This document shows, piece after piece, positions 24,921-34,159 of a stretch of 64,000 nucleotides of DNA. Every line of letters starts with the position of its first letter. Positions within the stretch are counted from its first letter, which is position 1. Under the pieces are notes generated by a model, which was not told where the DNA came from, made no database searches, and saw nothing but the letters and a program-made list of their open reading frames with translations. The position numbers and the translations under genes were made by a program. Source of the stretch: an uncultured Clostridia bacterium (GTDB lineage Bacteria; Bacillota; Clostridia; UBA1381); the NCBI GenBank assembly GCA_934462715.1, contig CAKSIJ010000012.1, forward strand, positions 36,768-100,767. Direction: 5' to 3'.

Positions 24921-26807
24921 GTGGCTATAACCGGATTGGTTGCAGTGACGATTGCAGGTAAAATCAATGATTTTGAGAGAATAGTCAACAAGCATATTTA
25001 TAACAGCGATATACACCTTGAAAATGTTATGAAAGTGCTTGGGGATAAGGAAAAGCTTGAGCCGTTTGCCGATAGCGTGCAGTACGAGTCGGTGGTGAGA
25101 AATGCAGAAAACGTTTTGAAGCTTGCAGGGCTTCCGACTGAGGTTGACGGCGTGGGTGAGAGCGGTCAGACTCTCAGCGAAATGAATAAATTCATTGACG
25201 ATCTGAATAAATCGGTTGATGTTTATAACGACAAAAAGAAACAGCTGACGGCAGAGCTTGCGGAGCTTGAAAAAACAGTTGCAAATATTGAAAATATCAA
25301 AAATGTCAACTGTGATTTGGGCGAGCTTTCAAGGTTTGAGTTTATAAGCTGGAGGTACGGACATATACCGCGAAGAGGTTATAAAATGCTCAACACATAT
25401 CTTTCGGATATGCAGATTGTTTTTGTTAAAACCTATGAGGACGATACAAGCGTCTGGGGATTTTATTTCAGCCCGACCTCGATGATAGGCAAGGTAGATG
25501 AGATTTTTGATTCGCTGTATTTTGAGCGTATAGATATTCCGACCGATTTGTCCGGCACGCCGACTGAGGTTGCGGCGGAGCTGAAAAAGAAAATTCAGCG
25601 CAAAAAAGATGAAATTCAAAATACGGCAGTCAATACACGGATTATGATAAAGGATTCGGAGGATGAGCTTTTATCGGTATATTCTACGGCGATAAGACGT
25701 CAGCGCATGACGAATGTCAGGGCAATGGCGGCGCACTCAAAGGATTTCTTCTATCTGGTAGGCTGGATGGACAGAAAGGACGCCAAAAAGCTTGAAAAGG
25801 AATTGGGTAAGGACGAAGGCGTAATTCTGTTCTATACAGAAACACCTGAAAATCTAAAAGGAATAATTTCACCGCCGACAAAGCTTAAAAACAACCCTGT
25901 ATTCAGACCGTTTGAAACGTTTGTAAAGATGTACGGCTACCCCGGGTATAATGAAATAGACCCGACTCCGCTGCTTGCATTTACCTACATTCTGTTCTTT
26001 GGAATGATGTTCGGCGATCTGGGGCAAAGCGCCGTGTTTGCAATTCTGGGATATATAGTCTATAAAAAAACAAAATGGGCGCTTGCGAATATTATAAGCA
26101 TAGTCGGAGTTTCGGGTATGGTATTCGGTGTGCTTTATGGCTCGGTTTTCGGTAAAGAAGATATTATTCACGGAATCTTGCCGCCGATGTCGAACATATC
26201 GACTCTGCTTGTCGGAACAATGTCTATGGGTGCGGTTATTATCGTTATCGGTATGATTTTGAATGTTATAAACGCTTACAAACAGCATAATATTGCGGAA
26301 ATGCTCTTTTCACATAACGGCATTGCCGGAATTGTGTTCTATACAAGCGTGATTGTATTTGCGCTTTCTATGGTGACATCATTTGTGAACGTTCCGAAAG
26401 CACCGCTTGTAATACTTATGATAGCGTCGCTGTTGCTTATTTACTTCAAGGAACAGCTTGAAGCGCTCATGGAGCATAAAAAGATTCCCGGCGGAGCAAT
26501 GGCATATGTGCAGCAGTTCTTTGAGCTTTTCGAGGTTTTGCTGAGCTACTTCTCAAATACAATTTCATTTTTGAGAATAGGCGCATTCGCTATAGTCCAT
26601 GTCGGTATGATGATGGCGGTTGAAGTCCTTGCAAAGGGCGGAGTTGTTCAGACCGTTATCGTTTCGGTTCTCGGCAACATACTCGTTATGGTGCTTGAAG
26701 GTCTTGTAGTCGGTATACAGGTTTTGAGATTGGAGTACTACGAAATGTTCTCAAGATATTTCACAGGAAATGGCAGACCTTTTATATCGCTTAAGGATAA
26801 AAAATAA
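24921..26807 (+). CDS. V-type ATPase subunit I (a-type stator)
   Basis: Membrane stator that forms the ion half-channels against the proteolipid ring. The 628 residues have a cytoplasmic N-terminal part (1-330) with long coiled-coil stretches, then about seven or eight membrane helices. The late motif FFELFEVLLSYFSNTISFLR and LEGLVVGIQVLRLEYYEMFS carry the conserved Arg and Glu of the channel. GTG start 11 nt after GGAGG. Confidence 0.95.
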   Translation: MAITGLVAVTIAGKINDFERIVNKHIYNSDIHLENVMKVLGDKEKLEPFADSVQYESVVRNAENVLKLAGLPTEVDGVGESGQTLSEMNKFIDDLNKSVDVYNDKKKQLTAELAELEKTVANIENIKNVNCDLGELSRFEFISWRYGHIPRRGYKMLNTYLSDMQIVFVKTYEDDTSVWGFYFSPTSMIGKVDEIFDSLYFERIDIPTDLSGTPTEVAAELKKKIQRKKDEIQNTAVNTRIMIKDSEDELLSVYSTAIRRQRMTNVRAMAAHSKDFFYLVGWMDRKDAKKLEKELGKDEGVILFYTETPENLKGIISPPTKLKNNPVFRPFETFVKMYGYPGYNEIDPTPLLAFTYILFFGMMFGDLGQSAVFAILGYIVYKKTKWALANIISIVGVSGMVFGVLYGSVFGKEDIIHGILPPMSNISTLLVGTMSMGAVIIVIGMILNVINAYKQHNIAEMLFSHNGIAGIVFYTSVIVFALSMVTSFVNVPKAPLVILMIASLLLIYFKEQLEALMEHKKIPGGAMAYVQQFFELFEVLLSYFSNTISFLRIGAFAIVHVGMMMAVEVLAKGGVVQTVIVSVLGNILVMVLEGLVVGIQVLRLEYYEMFSRYFTGNGRPFISLKDKK

Positions 26808-26860
26808 TTATAAACATTTTGCAGTGAAACACTGCTGACATAAGAAAGGAAATGATTAAA

Positions 26861-27277
26861 ATGTTATTAAACGTATTGTTTGTTCTCGTAATTTCTTCAG
26901 TTCTTGCTCCGCTTGCTTATTATAAGTTCTCCGGCGGTAAAAATGGTAAAACCTGTATGATGCTCAACATCATCACATTTTTCGGACTTCTTCTCACCGG
27001 CAGCGTTTACTGTCTTGGCTGTGCCGTTCCGGCATTCGCCGCACCTCTTGAAGCGGGTCTTTCGGTAGGTGAGGGCTTAAAGTTTATCGGTGCCGCTCTC
27101 TCAACCGGTCTTTCCGGTATAGGCGGCGGTCTTGCCGTTGCACAGGCTGCTTCTGCTGCTATTGGCGCTATGAGCGAAAATGAAAGCATCATGGGTAAAA
27201 CCCTTATCTTTGTTGCTCTTGCCGAAGGTATCGCTTTGTATGGACTGGTAATATCAATCATGATTCTGAACGGTTAA
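26861..27277 (+). CDS. V-type ATPase subunit K (proteolipid ring)
   Basis: Rotor ring subunit. The 138 residues form four predicted membrane helices. The C-terminal pair is a standard c-subunit hairpin (GAALSTGLSGIGGGLAVAQ, then LAEGIALYGLVISIMIL) with the ion-binding Glu at residue 122 and a Gln at 95. The N-terminal pair carries no membrane carboxylate, as in the four-helix NtpK type. The Gln may favour Na+, but this is only a hint. ATG at 26861 is preferred over 26852, which lies 1 nt from GAAAGGA. Confidence 0.93.
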   Translation: MLLNVLFVLVISSVLAPLAYYKFSGGKNGKTCMMLNIITFFGLLLTGSVYCLGCAVPAFAAPLEAGLSVGEGLKFIGAALSTGLSGIGGGLAVAQAASAAIGAMSENESIMGKTLIFVALAEGIALYGLVISIMILNG

Positions 27278-27397
27278 GGTCGGAACGGAAAATGCGCCCG
27301 TCTTACCCCATATTCAGCACTTGAAATTATGATTTGAAAATAACTGGTTGCAATATAATATCAGCAAAATTGAATTTTTGACAAGAGGTATTGGTTT

Positions 27398-27706
27398 ATG
27401 AAAATGTTTCTAATCAGCGACAACCGTGACACGCAGTTCGGAATGAGGCTTGCCGGAGTGGACGGAGTGGTCGTTCATGACGAAACCGCACTTACGGAAG
27501 CTGTTAAATCGGCACTTGAGGACAGCGACCTCGGAATACTTATGTTTACCGAAAAAGCCGCCTCAATCAAGCCGGATTACATTAAAAGCTTAAAGCTTAC
27601 GCTTCACACTCCGCTGATAATAGAGATTCCGGACAGACACGGTTCACGTGATATAGGAAAATCAATTAACAGCATGGTGTCCGAGTCAATCGGGCTTAAG
27701 CTGTGA
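27398..27706 (+). CDS. V-type ATPase subunit F
   Basis: Central-stalk subunit of 102 residues with the CheY-like fold. It begins MKMFLISDNRDTQFGMRLAG and has LGILMFTEKAAS followed by PLIIEIPDRHGS, the usual F-subunit pattern. Between K and E in the operon. Confidence 0.93.
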   Translation: MKMFLISDNRDTQFGMRLAGVDGVVVHDETALTEAVKSALEDSDLGILMFTEKAASIKPDYIKSLKLTLHTPLIIEIPDRHGSRDIGKSINSMVSESIGLKL

Positions 27707-27799
27707 TTGCGTTTTAATTGCATTAAAATAATGCAGAATAATTATTGACATCATCTTTAATTATAAATTAATCAGAAAAATGAAAGGACAGTGTTTATT

Positions 27800-28411
27800 A
27801 TGAGTACAACAATGGATGAAAAATTAGCCGAATTTTCCGCAGCGGTGCTTGCGGACGCACAGAAGCAGAGAGCAGAGCTTGAAGCGGAAAACGAAAAAAT
27901 TAAAACAAACAAAATAAATTCTGTTCAGGACGAGTATCTCGGCGACGCGTACGAAAAAATTCAGGCAGGAATAAACGAGATAAAAAAAGCTGACAACGAG
28001 AAAGTGCTTAATGCACAGAATGCTATGCGCCGTGAGCTTCTTATGAGGCGTGAGGAAATAATAGGCGACGTGTTCGGCAAGGCAAGAGAAAAGCTCAAAG
28101 AGTTTATGCTCACGGACGAATATACCGGCTGGCTTGATAAAAAGCTTTCGGACGCAGAAAAGATAACCGGAAACGGAAAGCTCAGGGTGTATGTACGTTC
28201 GGACGATGAGGAAAAAATAAATTACGTTATCAAAAACCGTGCCGGCACGGAAACGGAATATATTACCCAAAAGCTTGACAATGCCGATTTCATGGGCGGA
28301 ATTAAGGTTGAAAACACAGAAAACGCAATACTCGTTGATTATTCCTTTGAAGAATTGCTTGATGCGGCAAAGTCGGATTTTCTGCAAAAAAGCGGTTTGA
28401 GAATCGGCTGA
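27800..28411 (+). CDS. V-type ATPase subunit E (peripheral stalk)
   Basis: The 203 residues have a long charged N-terminal helix (1-90) and a C-terminal globular domain ending in FMGGIKVENTENAILVDYSF, the typical E-subunit finish. ATG at 27800 fits the AAAGGA site at 11 nt; an in-frame GTG at 27791 is too close to it. It pairs with the G/H subunit at 23470. Confidence 0.92.
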   Translation: MSTTMDEKLAEFSAAVLADAQKQRAELEAENEKIKTNKINSVQDEYLGDAYEKIQAGINEIKKADNEKVLNAQNAMRRELLMRREEIIGDVFGKAREKLKEFMLTDEYTGWLDKKLSDAEKITGNGKLRVYVRSDDEEKINYVIKNRAGTETEYITQKLDNADFMGGIKVENTENAILVDYSFEELLDAAKSDFLQKSGLRIG

Positions 28412-28481
28412 TTAATTTAGTTTTACGCAGGTATCGTAATTTATTTAAGCGTAAAGCCGTAAAGACGGCGTGGAGGAATTT

Positions 28482-30251
28482 ATGGAACAGACAAAAGGTT
28501 ATATATACGGAATCAGCGGCCCTGTTATCAAGGTAAAGGGTTCTGACAGATTTCAGATGCAGGAAATGGTATATGTCGGACATGAAAAGCTGATCGGCGA
28601 GGTTATCGGAGTAACCGATACGAACGCTATTGTTCAGGTATATGAGGATACCTGCGGACTTAAGCTTGATGAGGAGGTAACCGGCACGGGCGGACCGCTC
28701 TGTATTACGCTCGGACCGGGAATACTGTCAAACATATTCGACGGTATACAAAGACCGTTGGTGGATATAGAAAAGCATTTCGGTTCATTTATCGGCAGAG
28801 GTGTTGATTTTTCGGCACTTAATACGGATAAAAAATGGAATGTGACTTTTACGGTCAAAACCGGTGACGGTGTCAAACCGGGAGATGTATTTGCTACGAC
28901 ACCGGAAACATCGCTTATCGTGCATAAGATAATGATTCCGAACGGAATCGAGGGAAAAATATCATGGCTTGCAGGTAACGGCGAATATACGGTAAATGAC
29001 GTTATAGCAAGGGTTGAAACCGATAAAGGCGAAAAAGAGCTTACAATGTGCCAGAAATGGCCGATAAAACAGGAAAGACCTTATTCAGAAAGACAGCCTA
29101 TTTCAAGACCGCTGATTACAGGACAGAGAATCATGGATTCTATGTTTCCGCTTGCAAAGGGCGGAGCGGCTGCAATTCCGGGCGGCTTCGGTACGGGTAA
29201 AACCATGAATCAGCACCAGATAGCAAAATGGTGTGACGCAGATATAATCGTGTATATCGGCTGCGGAGAACGAGGAAATGAAATGACTCAGGTTCTTGAA
29301 GAATTTTCGGAGCTTATAGATCCAAAATCAAACAAGCCGCTGCTTGACAGAACAGTTCTGATTGCAAACACATCAAATATGCCTGTTGCGGCGAGAGAAG
29401 CAAGTATATACACAGGTGTTACGCTTGCGGAATATTACCGTGATATGGGTTATCATGTTGCACTAATGGCAGATTCAACGTCAAGATGGGCTGAGGCTTT
29501 GAGAGAAATTTCGGGACGTCTTGAAGAAATGCCTGCCGAAGAAGGCTTCCCGGCATATCTTGCGTCAAGACTTTCGGCATTTTATGAAAGAGCAGGTTAT
29601 GTAACGAATTTGAATGGAACGGAGGGTTCGGTAACGCTTATCGGTGCGGTATCTCCTCAGGGCGGCGACTTCTCAGAGCCGGTAACACAGAATACTAAGA
29701 GATTTACACGCTGCTTCTGGGCACTTGACAAGGCTCTTGCATATGCAAGACACTATCCCGCAATTAACTGGCTTAACAGCTATTCGGCATATACGGACGA
29801 TCTTGAAGCATGGTACAAAAAGAATGTGTCGCCGAACTTTATAAAGAACAGAAACGAGATAATGGCGATTCTTTCAGAGGAAGCAAGCCTTATGGAAATT
29901 GTTAAGCTGATAGGCTCGGACGTACTTCCGGAATCACAGAAAGCAACGCTTGAAATAGCAAAAATCATCAGACAGGGATTTTTGCAGCAGAACGCTTATC
30001 ACAAGGACGATACATACGTCCCGTTGGAAAAGCAGCTTAAAATGATGGAAATAATTCTATATCTTAACTCTAAGTTCAAGATATTGCTTGATATGGGAGT
30101 ACCGGTGTCGGTGGTTACCTCCGAGGGAATTTCCGAAGAACTTATTAAGATGAAATATACGGTTCCGAATGATGATTTGTCGGAAATAGACAGAATTAAA
30201 CAAAGAATTGACAAAATGACCGATAAAATTATTTCCAATTATAAAGAATAA
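28482..30251 (+). CDS. V-type ATPase catalytic subunit A
   Basis: Catalytic ATPase subunit, 589 residues. The Walker A motif is GGFGTGKT; before it lies the V-type-specific non-homologous region, and afterwards MADSTSRWAEALREISGRL, typical of subunit A. ATG at 28482 has GGAGGA 5 nt upstream; an in-frame GTG at 28470 is inferior. Followed by subunit B. Confidence 0.97.
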   Translation: MEQTKGYIYGISGPVIKVKGSDRFQMQEMVYVGHEKLIGEVIGVTDTNAIVQVYEDTCGLKLDEEVTGTGGPLCITLGPGILSNIFDGIQRPLVDIEKHFGSFIGRGVDFSALNTDKKWNVTFTVKTGDGVKPGDVFATTPETSLIVHKIMIPNGIEGKISWLAGNGEYTVNDVIARVETDKGEKELTMCQKWPIKQERPYSERQPISRPLITGQRIMDSMFPLAKGGAAAIPGGFGTGKTMNQHQIAKWCDADIIVYIGCGERGNEMTQVLEEFSELIDPKSNKPLLDRTVLIANTSNMPVAAREASIYTGVTLAEYYRDMGYHVALMADSTSRWAEALREISGRLEEMPAEEGFPAYLASRLSAFYERAGYVTNLNGTEGSVTLIGAVSPQGGDFSEPVTQNTKRFTRCFWALDKALAYARHYPAINWLNSYSAYTDDLEAWYKKNVSPNFIKNRNEIMAILSEEASLMEIVKLIGSDVLPESQKATLEIAKIIRQGFLQQNAYHKDDTYVPLEKQLKMMEIILYLNSKFKILLDMGVPVSVVTSEGISEELIKMKYTVPNDDLSEIDRIKQRIDKMTDKIISNYKE

Positions 30252-30292
30252 TCGGCTTGCTTCGGAACACGGAATAACAGGAGGTAAGTATA

Positions 30293-31672
30293 ATGGCTAT
30301 AGATTATATAGGCTTGAGCAGTATTGAAGGACCGCTTGCCGCTATTGAGGGCGTTAAGGGAGCTTCAAATGAAGAAATGGTTACAATAACGCTTGAAAAC
30401 GGTACAAAACGTTACGGCAGAATTATAGATATGCTTGGTGACAAAGCGATTATGCAGGTTTTTGAGGGTACGTCCGGCTTGTCGCTTTCAAATACAAAAA
30501 CCCGTCTTATGGGCAGACCTATGATGCTGCCCTTATCAAAAGAAATTCTCGGCAGAACCTTAAACGGAGTCGGAAAACCGATCGACGGGTTGGGAGATTA
30601 TTATGCCGATGAAATCAGGAACGTCAACGGAGAGCCGATCAACCCGGTTGCGAGAGTTTACCCGAATAACTTTATTCAGACGGGTATATCATCAATCGAC
30701 TGTCTTGCAACTCTTATCAGAGGACAAAAGCTGCCGATTTTCTCCGGAGACGGTATGCCGCATGATAACCTTGCGGTTCAGATTGCAACTCAGGCAAAGA
30801 TCGCCGATGAAAATGGTGAGGATAAGTTTGCAATCGTATTTGCGGCAATGGGAGTAAAGCATGACGTTGCCGATTTCTTCCGTAAATCCTTTGAGGAAAG
30901 CGGAGTTTTGAATAAGGTTGTAATGTTTTTGAACCTTTCAAACGACCCTGTCGTTGAAAGAATTATAACGCCGAAATGTGCGCTCACGGCTGCGGAATAT
31001 CTTGCATTCAAGCACGATTATCACGTGCTGGTAATTCTTACGGATATGACATCTTATGCCGAAGCCTTGAGAGAAATTTCATCGTCAAAGGGCGAGGTAC
31101 CGTCGAGAAAGGGTTATCCGGGATATTTGTATTCCGATCTTGCTTCATTATATGAACGTGCCGGAATTATCAAGGACGCAAAGGGCTCGGTAACTCAGGT
31201 TCCTATCCTGTCAATGCCGAATGACGATATTACGCACCCGATCCCCGACCTTACGGGTTATATCACAGAGGGACAGATCGTTTTGGGCAAGGAGCTTAAT
31301 ATGGCAGGAGTTTATCCGCCTGTTTCGATATTGCCGTCGCTGTCGCGTCTTATGAAGGACGGTATCGGCGAAGGATTTACCAGAGAGGATCACCAGGCAC
31401 TTGCAAACCAGCTGTTCTCGGCATATTCAAAGGTTAATGACGCTAAGAGTCTTGCTTCGGTTATAGGTGAAGATGAGCTTTCGGATATTGATAAAAAGTA
31501 TATACAGTTCGGTAAAGAATTTGACAAGCGTTTCCTGTCTCAGGGTATGCACGAAAACAGAACGATCGAGGAAACTCTCGATCTGGGTTGGGAGCTTTTG
31601 AAGCTTCTTCCGAAGTCGGAGCTTGACAGAATACCCGATGAAATTCTCGACAAGTATTATCCGAAAGACTGA
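30293..31672 (+). CDS. V-type ATPase subunit B
   Basis: Non-catalytic nucleotide-binding partner of A, 459 residues. It lacks the GKT P-loop (the equivalent is FSGDGMPHDNLAVQI) and carries ILTDMTSYAEALREIS and SRKGYPGYLYSDLAS, all characteristic of subunit B. ATG after GGAGGTAAG. Confidence 0.97.
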   Translation: MAIDYIGLSSIEGPLAAIEGVKGASNEEMVTITLENGTKRYGRIIDMLGDKAIMQVFEGTSGLSLSNTKTRLMGRPMMLPLSKEILGRTLNGVGKPIDGLGDYYADEIRNVNGEPINPVARVYPNNFIQTGISSIDCLATLIRGQKLPIFSGDGMPHDNLAVQIATQAKIADENGEDKFAIVFAAMGVKHDVADFFRKSFEESGVLNKVVMFLNLSNDPVVERIITPKCALTAAEYLAFKHDYHVLVILTDMTSYAEALREISSSKGEVPSRKGYPGYLYSDLASLYERAGIIKDAKGSVTQVPILSMPNDDITHPIPDLTGYITEGQIVLGKELNMAGVYPPVSILPSLSRLMKDGIGEGFTREDHQALANQLFSAYSKVNDAKSLASVIGEDELSDIDKKYIQFGKEFDKRFLSQGMHENRTIEETLDLGWELLKLLPKSELDRIPDEILDKYYPKD

Positions 31673-31751
31673 TTATATGCGGTATATTAAACGCTGCGCT
31701 CATACGGCGGTTTAATTCTGCAAATTATGTGTGCGGAAAGGCGGTATTATT

Positions 31752-32366
31752 ATGGCTAAGATGCCTGCGCCCACTAAGGGCAATCTGATGGCTGCAAAAA
31801 ACACGTTAAAGCTGTCCGAACAGGGTTATGAAATGCTCGACAAAAAGAGAAATATTTTAATCAGAGAAATGATGTCGCTGATTGACGAGGCTAAAACCAT
31901 TGAAAACGATATAGAAGACACCTTCAGAGTTGCTTATGCCGCACTGGAAAGCGCCAATGTTATGATGGGGTGCGACAAGGTGTATAACATTGCTCACAGC
32001 GAGGCGCTGGAGGAAAGTGTACAAATAAACCTCAGAAGCGTTATGGGCGTTGAATTGCCTGTGGTTAAGCTCGGATCGGAACAATTGCAGCCGACCTATA
32101 GCTTTTATGAAACAACATCGGCTTTTGACGAGGCTTTTGTAAGATTCTTAAAGGTAAAGGAATTGTCAGTCAGACTGGCGGAAATTGAAAACTCTGTTTA
32201 TCGTCTTGCAATTAATATTAAAAAAACTCAGAAAAGAGCAAATGCTTTGAAGAATATTACAATACCGTTTTATAATGAGGTTGTAAGAAGCATTACCAAT
32301 TCCCTTGAAGAAAAGGACAGGGAGGAGCATACGAGAATGAAGATGCTCAAAAAGAACAAGGAGTAA
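31752..32366 (+). CDS. V-type ATPase subunit D (central rotor)
   Basis: Rotor shaft subunit, 204 residues, forming a long helical hairpin: APTKGNLMAAKNTLKLSEQG at the start and KKTQKRANALKNITIPFY near the C-terminus, both diagnostic. ATG at 31752 follows GGAAAGGCGG; the in-frame GTG at 31731 has no binding site. Last gene of the operon, followed by a terminator. Confidence 0.95.
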   Translation: MAKMPAPTKGNLMAAKNTLKLSEQGYEMLDKKRNILIREMMSLIDEAKTIENDIEDTFRVAYAALESANVMMGCDKVYNIAHSEALEESVQINLRSVMGVELPVVKLGSEQLQPTYSFYETTSAFDEAFVRFLKVKELSVRLAEIENSVYRLAINIKKTQKRANALKNITIPFYNEVVRSITNSLEEKDREEHTRMKMLKKNKE

Positions 32367-32398
32367 TGACCTGTCATAAAGAGGCAATATATTTTATC

Positions 32399-32434
32399 AA
32401 AAAGCCTGCCGTTTTGTGCGGTAAGGCTTTTTTT
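32399..32434 (+). terminator. Terminator of the V-ATPase operon
   Basis: Hairpin AAAGCCTGCCG / CGGTAAGGCTTT (one bulge) followed by seven T. Confidence 0.85.
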
Positions 32435-32447
32435 GCAGGCGGAGAAT

Positions 32448-32551
32448 AACGTGAAAATATGCTGCGCATCTTACCTCTTTTCGAGATTAGGAGTATAAAT
32501 ATACGCCGTCACCTCTCAAAAAGGTAATCTGAAAAGAATCTTTTTCACGTT
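32448..32551 (+). repeat. Structured intergenic element, copy B
   Basis: Same layout as copy A at 20305. Outer stem AACGTGAAAA (32448-32457) pairs with TTTTCACGTT (32542-32551); its bases differ from copy A yet stay paired. Inner stem ACCTCTTTTCGAGA pairs with TCTCAAAAAGGT imperfectly. GCTGCGCATCT and the apical GTATAAATATAC are kept, as is AATCTG. It is followed by a perfect 16-nt palindrome GCCGCCGTACGGCGGC (32561-32576). It lies between the V-ATPase terminator and the pyrH promoter, so it is not part of a known transcript. Confidence 0.65.
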
Positions 32552-32631
32552 TAAATTTGTGCCGCCGTACGGCGGCAAGACAGAGGATTAAAATAAATTT
32601 TAACTAAATTTGTAATTATTTAGATAACCTC

Positions 32632-32660
32632 TTGACCTTTTATTATTTTTTGTGTATAAT
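32632..32660 (+). promoter_or_regulatory. Promoter of pyrH-frr-uppS-cdsA
   Basis: TTGACC (32632-32637), 17-nt spacer, TATAAT (32655-32660), 60 nt upstream of pyrH. Confidence 0.8.
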
Positions 32661-32720
32661 ATATATAATAATTATTTGATATGTTTAAATATATCCGCTT
32701 ATAACGGAACGGAGGTTTAT

Positions 32721-33440
32721 ATGAAAGCAAAATACAAAAAAATATTGTTAAAGGTCAGCGGTGAAGCTCTTGCCGGTGAAAACAAATTCGGTCTTAACGA
32801 GGACACGCTTGCAAAAATATCGGCAAGTATTAAAAAAGTGGTTGATATGGGCGTTGAGATTTCAATTGTTGTCGGAGGAGGAAATTTCTGGCGCGGAAGA
32901 AGCGGACAGAATATGGACAGAACAAGAGCCGATCATATGGGAATGTTGGCAACCACAATCAACGCGCTTGCGCTTTGCTCTGCTCTTGAAAATTTCGGAG
33001 TAGAAACAAGGGTTCAGACAGGTATTGAGATGAGAGCCATCGCAGAGCCATATATAAGAAGCAAGGCGGTGCGTCATCTGCAAAAGGGAAGAGTTGTAAT
33101 ATTCGGCTGTGGAACGGGTAATCCGTTTATGTCTACCGATACAGCCGCTGCATTGAGGGCGGTAGAAATCGAAGCGGACATCATTCTGCTTGCCAAAAAG
33201 GTTGACGCAGTTTACGATTCCGACCCTAATGTAAACCCGAATGCGAAAAAGTTTGAGTCGCTTTCATTTAACGATATACTCGGAAAAGAGCTTGGAGTTA
33301 TGGATTCAACGGCTGCTTCGATGTGCCGTGACAACAATATGCCTATACTTGTGTTCGGACTTGACGATCCCGATAACATAGTGAGAGCAGTTAAAGGCGA
33401 AAAAATCGGAACGCTTGTTACAAGAGACGGCAAAAGATAA
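32721..33440 (+). CDS. pyrH: UMP kinase
   Basis: Phosphorylates UMP to UDP. The 239 residues begin MKAKYKKILLKVSGEALAG, with GGGNFWRGR and the C-terminal ERI-type ends GLDDPDNIVRAVKGEKIGTL, as usual for bacterial UMP kinase. An open frame starts earlier at 32652, but ATG at 32721 has a GGAGG site and gives the normal N-terminus. First gene of a typical translation/lipid operon. Confidence 0.96.
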   Translation: MKAKYKKILLKVSGEALAGENKFGLNEDTLAKISASIKKVVDMGVEISIVVGGGNFWRGRSGQNMDRTRADHMGMLATTINALALCSALENFGVETRVQTGIEMRAIAEPYIRSKAVRHLQKGRVVIFGCGTGNPFMSTDTAAALRAVEIEADIILLAKKVDAVYDSDPNVNPNAKKFESLSFNDILGKELGVMDSTAASMCRDNNMPILVFGLDDPDNIVRAVKGEKIGTLVTRDGKR

Positions 33441-33521
33441 AATTGAATTGTTTATACCGATACATTTATCGGTTAACAGGCAAATACAGTATAAAAATAT
33501 AACAAAACAGGAGGAAACAAA

Positions 33522-34073
33522 ATGGGAAAATATCCGCAGATTGAAGAAAAAATGAACAGACGAGTTGAGGGATTTCACGGTGAATTAAAGACGATAAGAG
33601 CCGGCAGAGCAAGTGCACAGGTGCTTGATAAGATTTCTGTCGATTATTACGGATCGCCCACACCGATTGCACAGGTAGGCTCGATTTCATCACCCGAACC
33701 CAGACTTTTGGTTATTCAGCCGTGGGATTTGACTATATTAAAGGACATAGAAAAAGCAATACTTAAATCGGATTTGGGAATCAGTCCGCAGAATGACGGT
33801 AAGGTTATAAGACTTGCATTTCCGCCGCTTACCGAGGAAAGAAGAAAAGAGCTTGTTAAAACAGTTAAGAAGTATTCCGAGGAAGCAAAGGTTCAGATAA
33901 GAAACATAAGACGTGACGCTATGGACGATTTCAAGGCTCAGAAGAAGAATGGCGACGTTACGGAAGATGAGCTTAAGACAATCGAAAAGGATATTCAGAA
34001 TCTTACAGATAAATTTGTAAAGGAAATTGACGACATAACAGCCGCTAAGGAAAAAGAAATTTTGGAAATCTGA
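33522..34073 (+). CDS. frr: Ribosome recycling factor
   Basis: Releases ribosomes after termination with EF-G. The 183 residues show LKTIRAGRASAQVLDKI, PWDLTILKDIEKAI and PPLTEERRKELVK, the canonical motifs. ATG after GGAGG. Follows pyrH by 81 nt. Confidence 0.97.
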   Translation: MGKYPQIEEKMNRRVEGFHGELKTIRAGRASAQVLDKISVDYYGSPTPIAQVGSISSPEPRLLVIQPWDLTILKDIEKAILKSDLGISPQNDGKVIRLAFPPLTEERRKELVKTVKKYSEEAKVQIRNIRRDAMDDFKAQKKNGDVTEDELKTIEKDIQNLTDKFVKEIDDITAAKEKEILEI

Positions 34074-34093
34074 AATTACGGTGATACATCAAA

Positions 34094-34136
34094 GGAGCGG
34101 GGAGATTTTAATTTTCTTTCCGCTCTGTTTCTTTTT
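34094..34136 (+). terminator. Possible partial terminator between frr and uppS
   Basis: GAGCGG pairs with CCGCTC across a T/A-rich loop, with a T-rich tract (TGTTTCTTTTT) after the hairpin. Internal to the operon, so it may give partial termination. Confidence 0.4.
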
Positions 34137-34159
34137 AAGAGTTTGTTAAGAGGGTAGCT

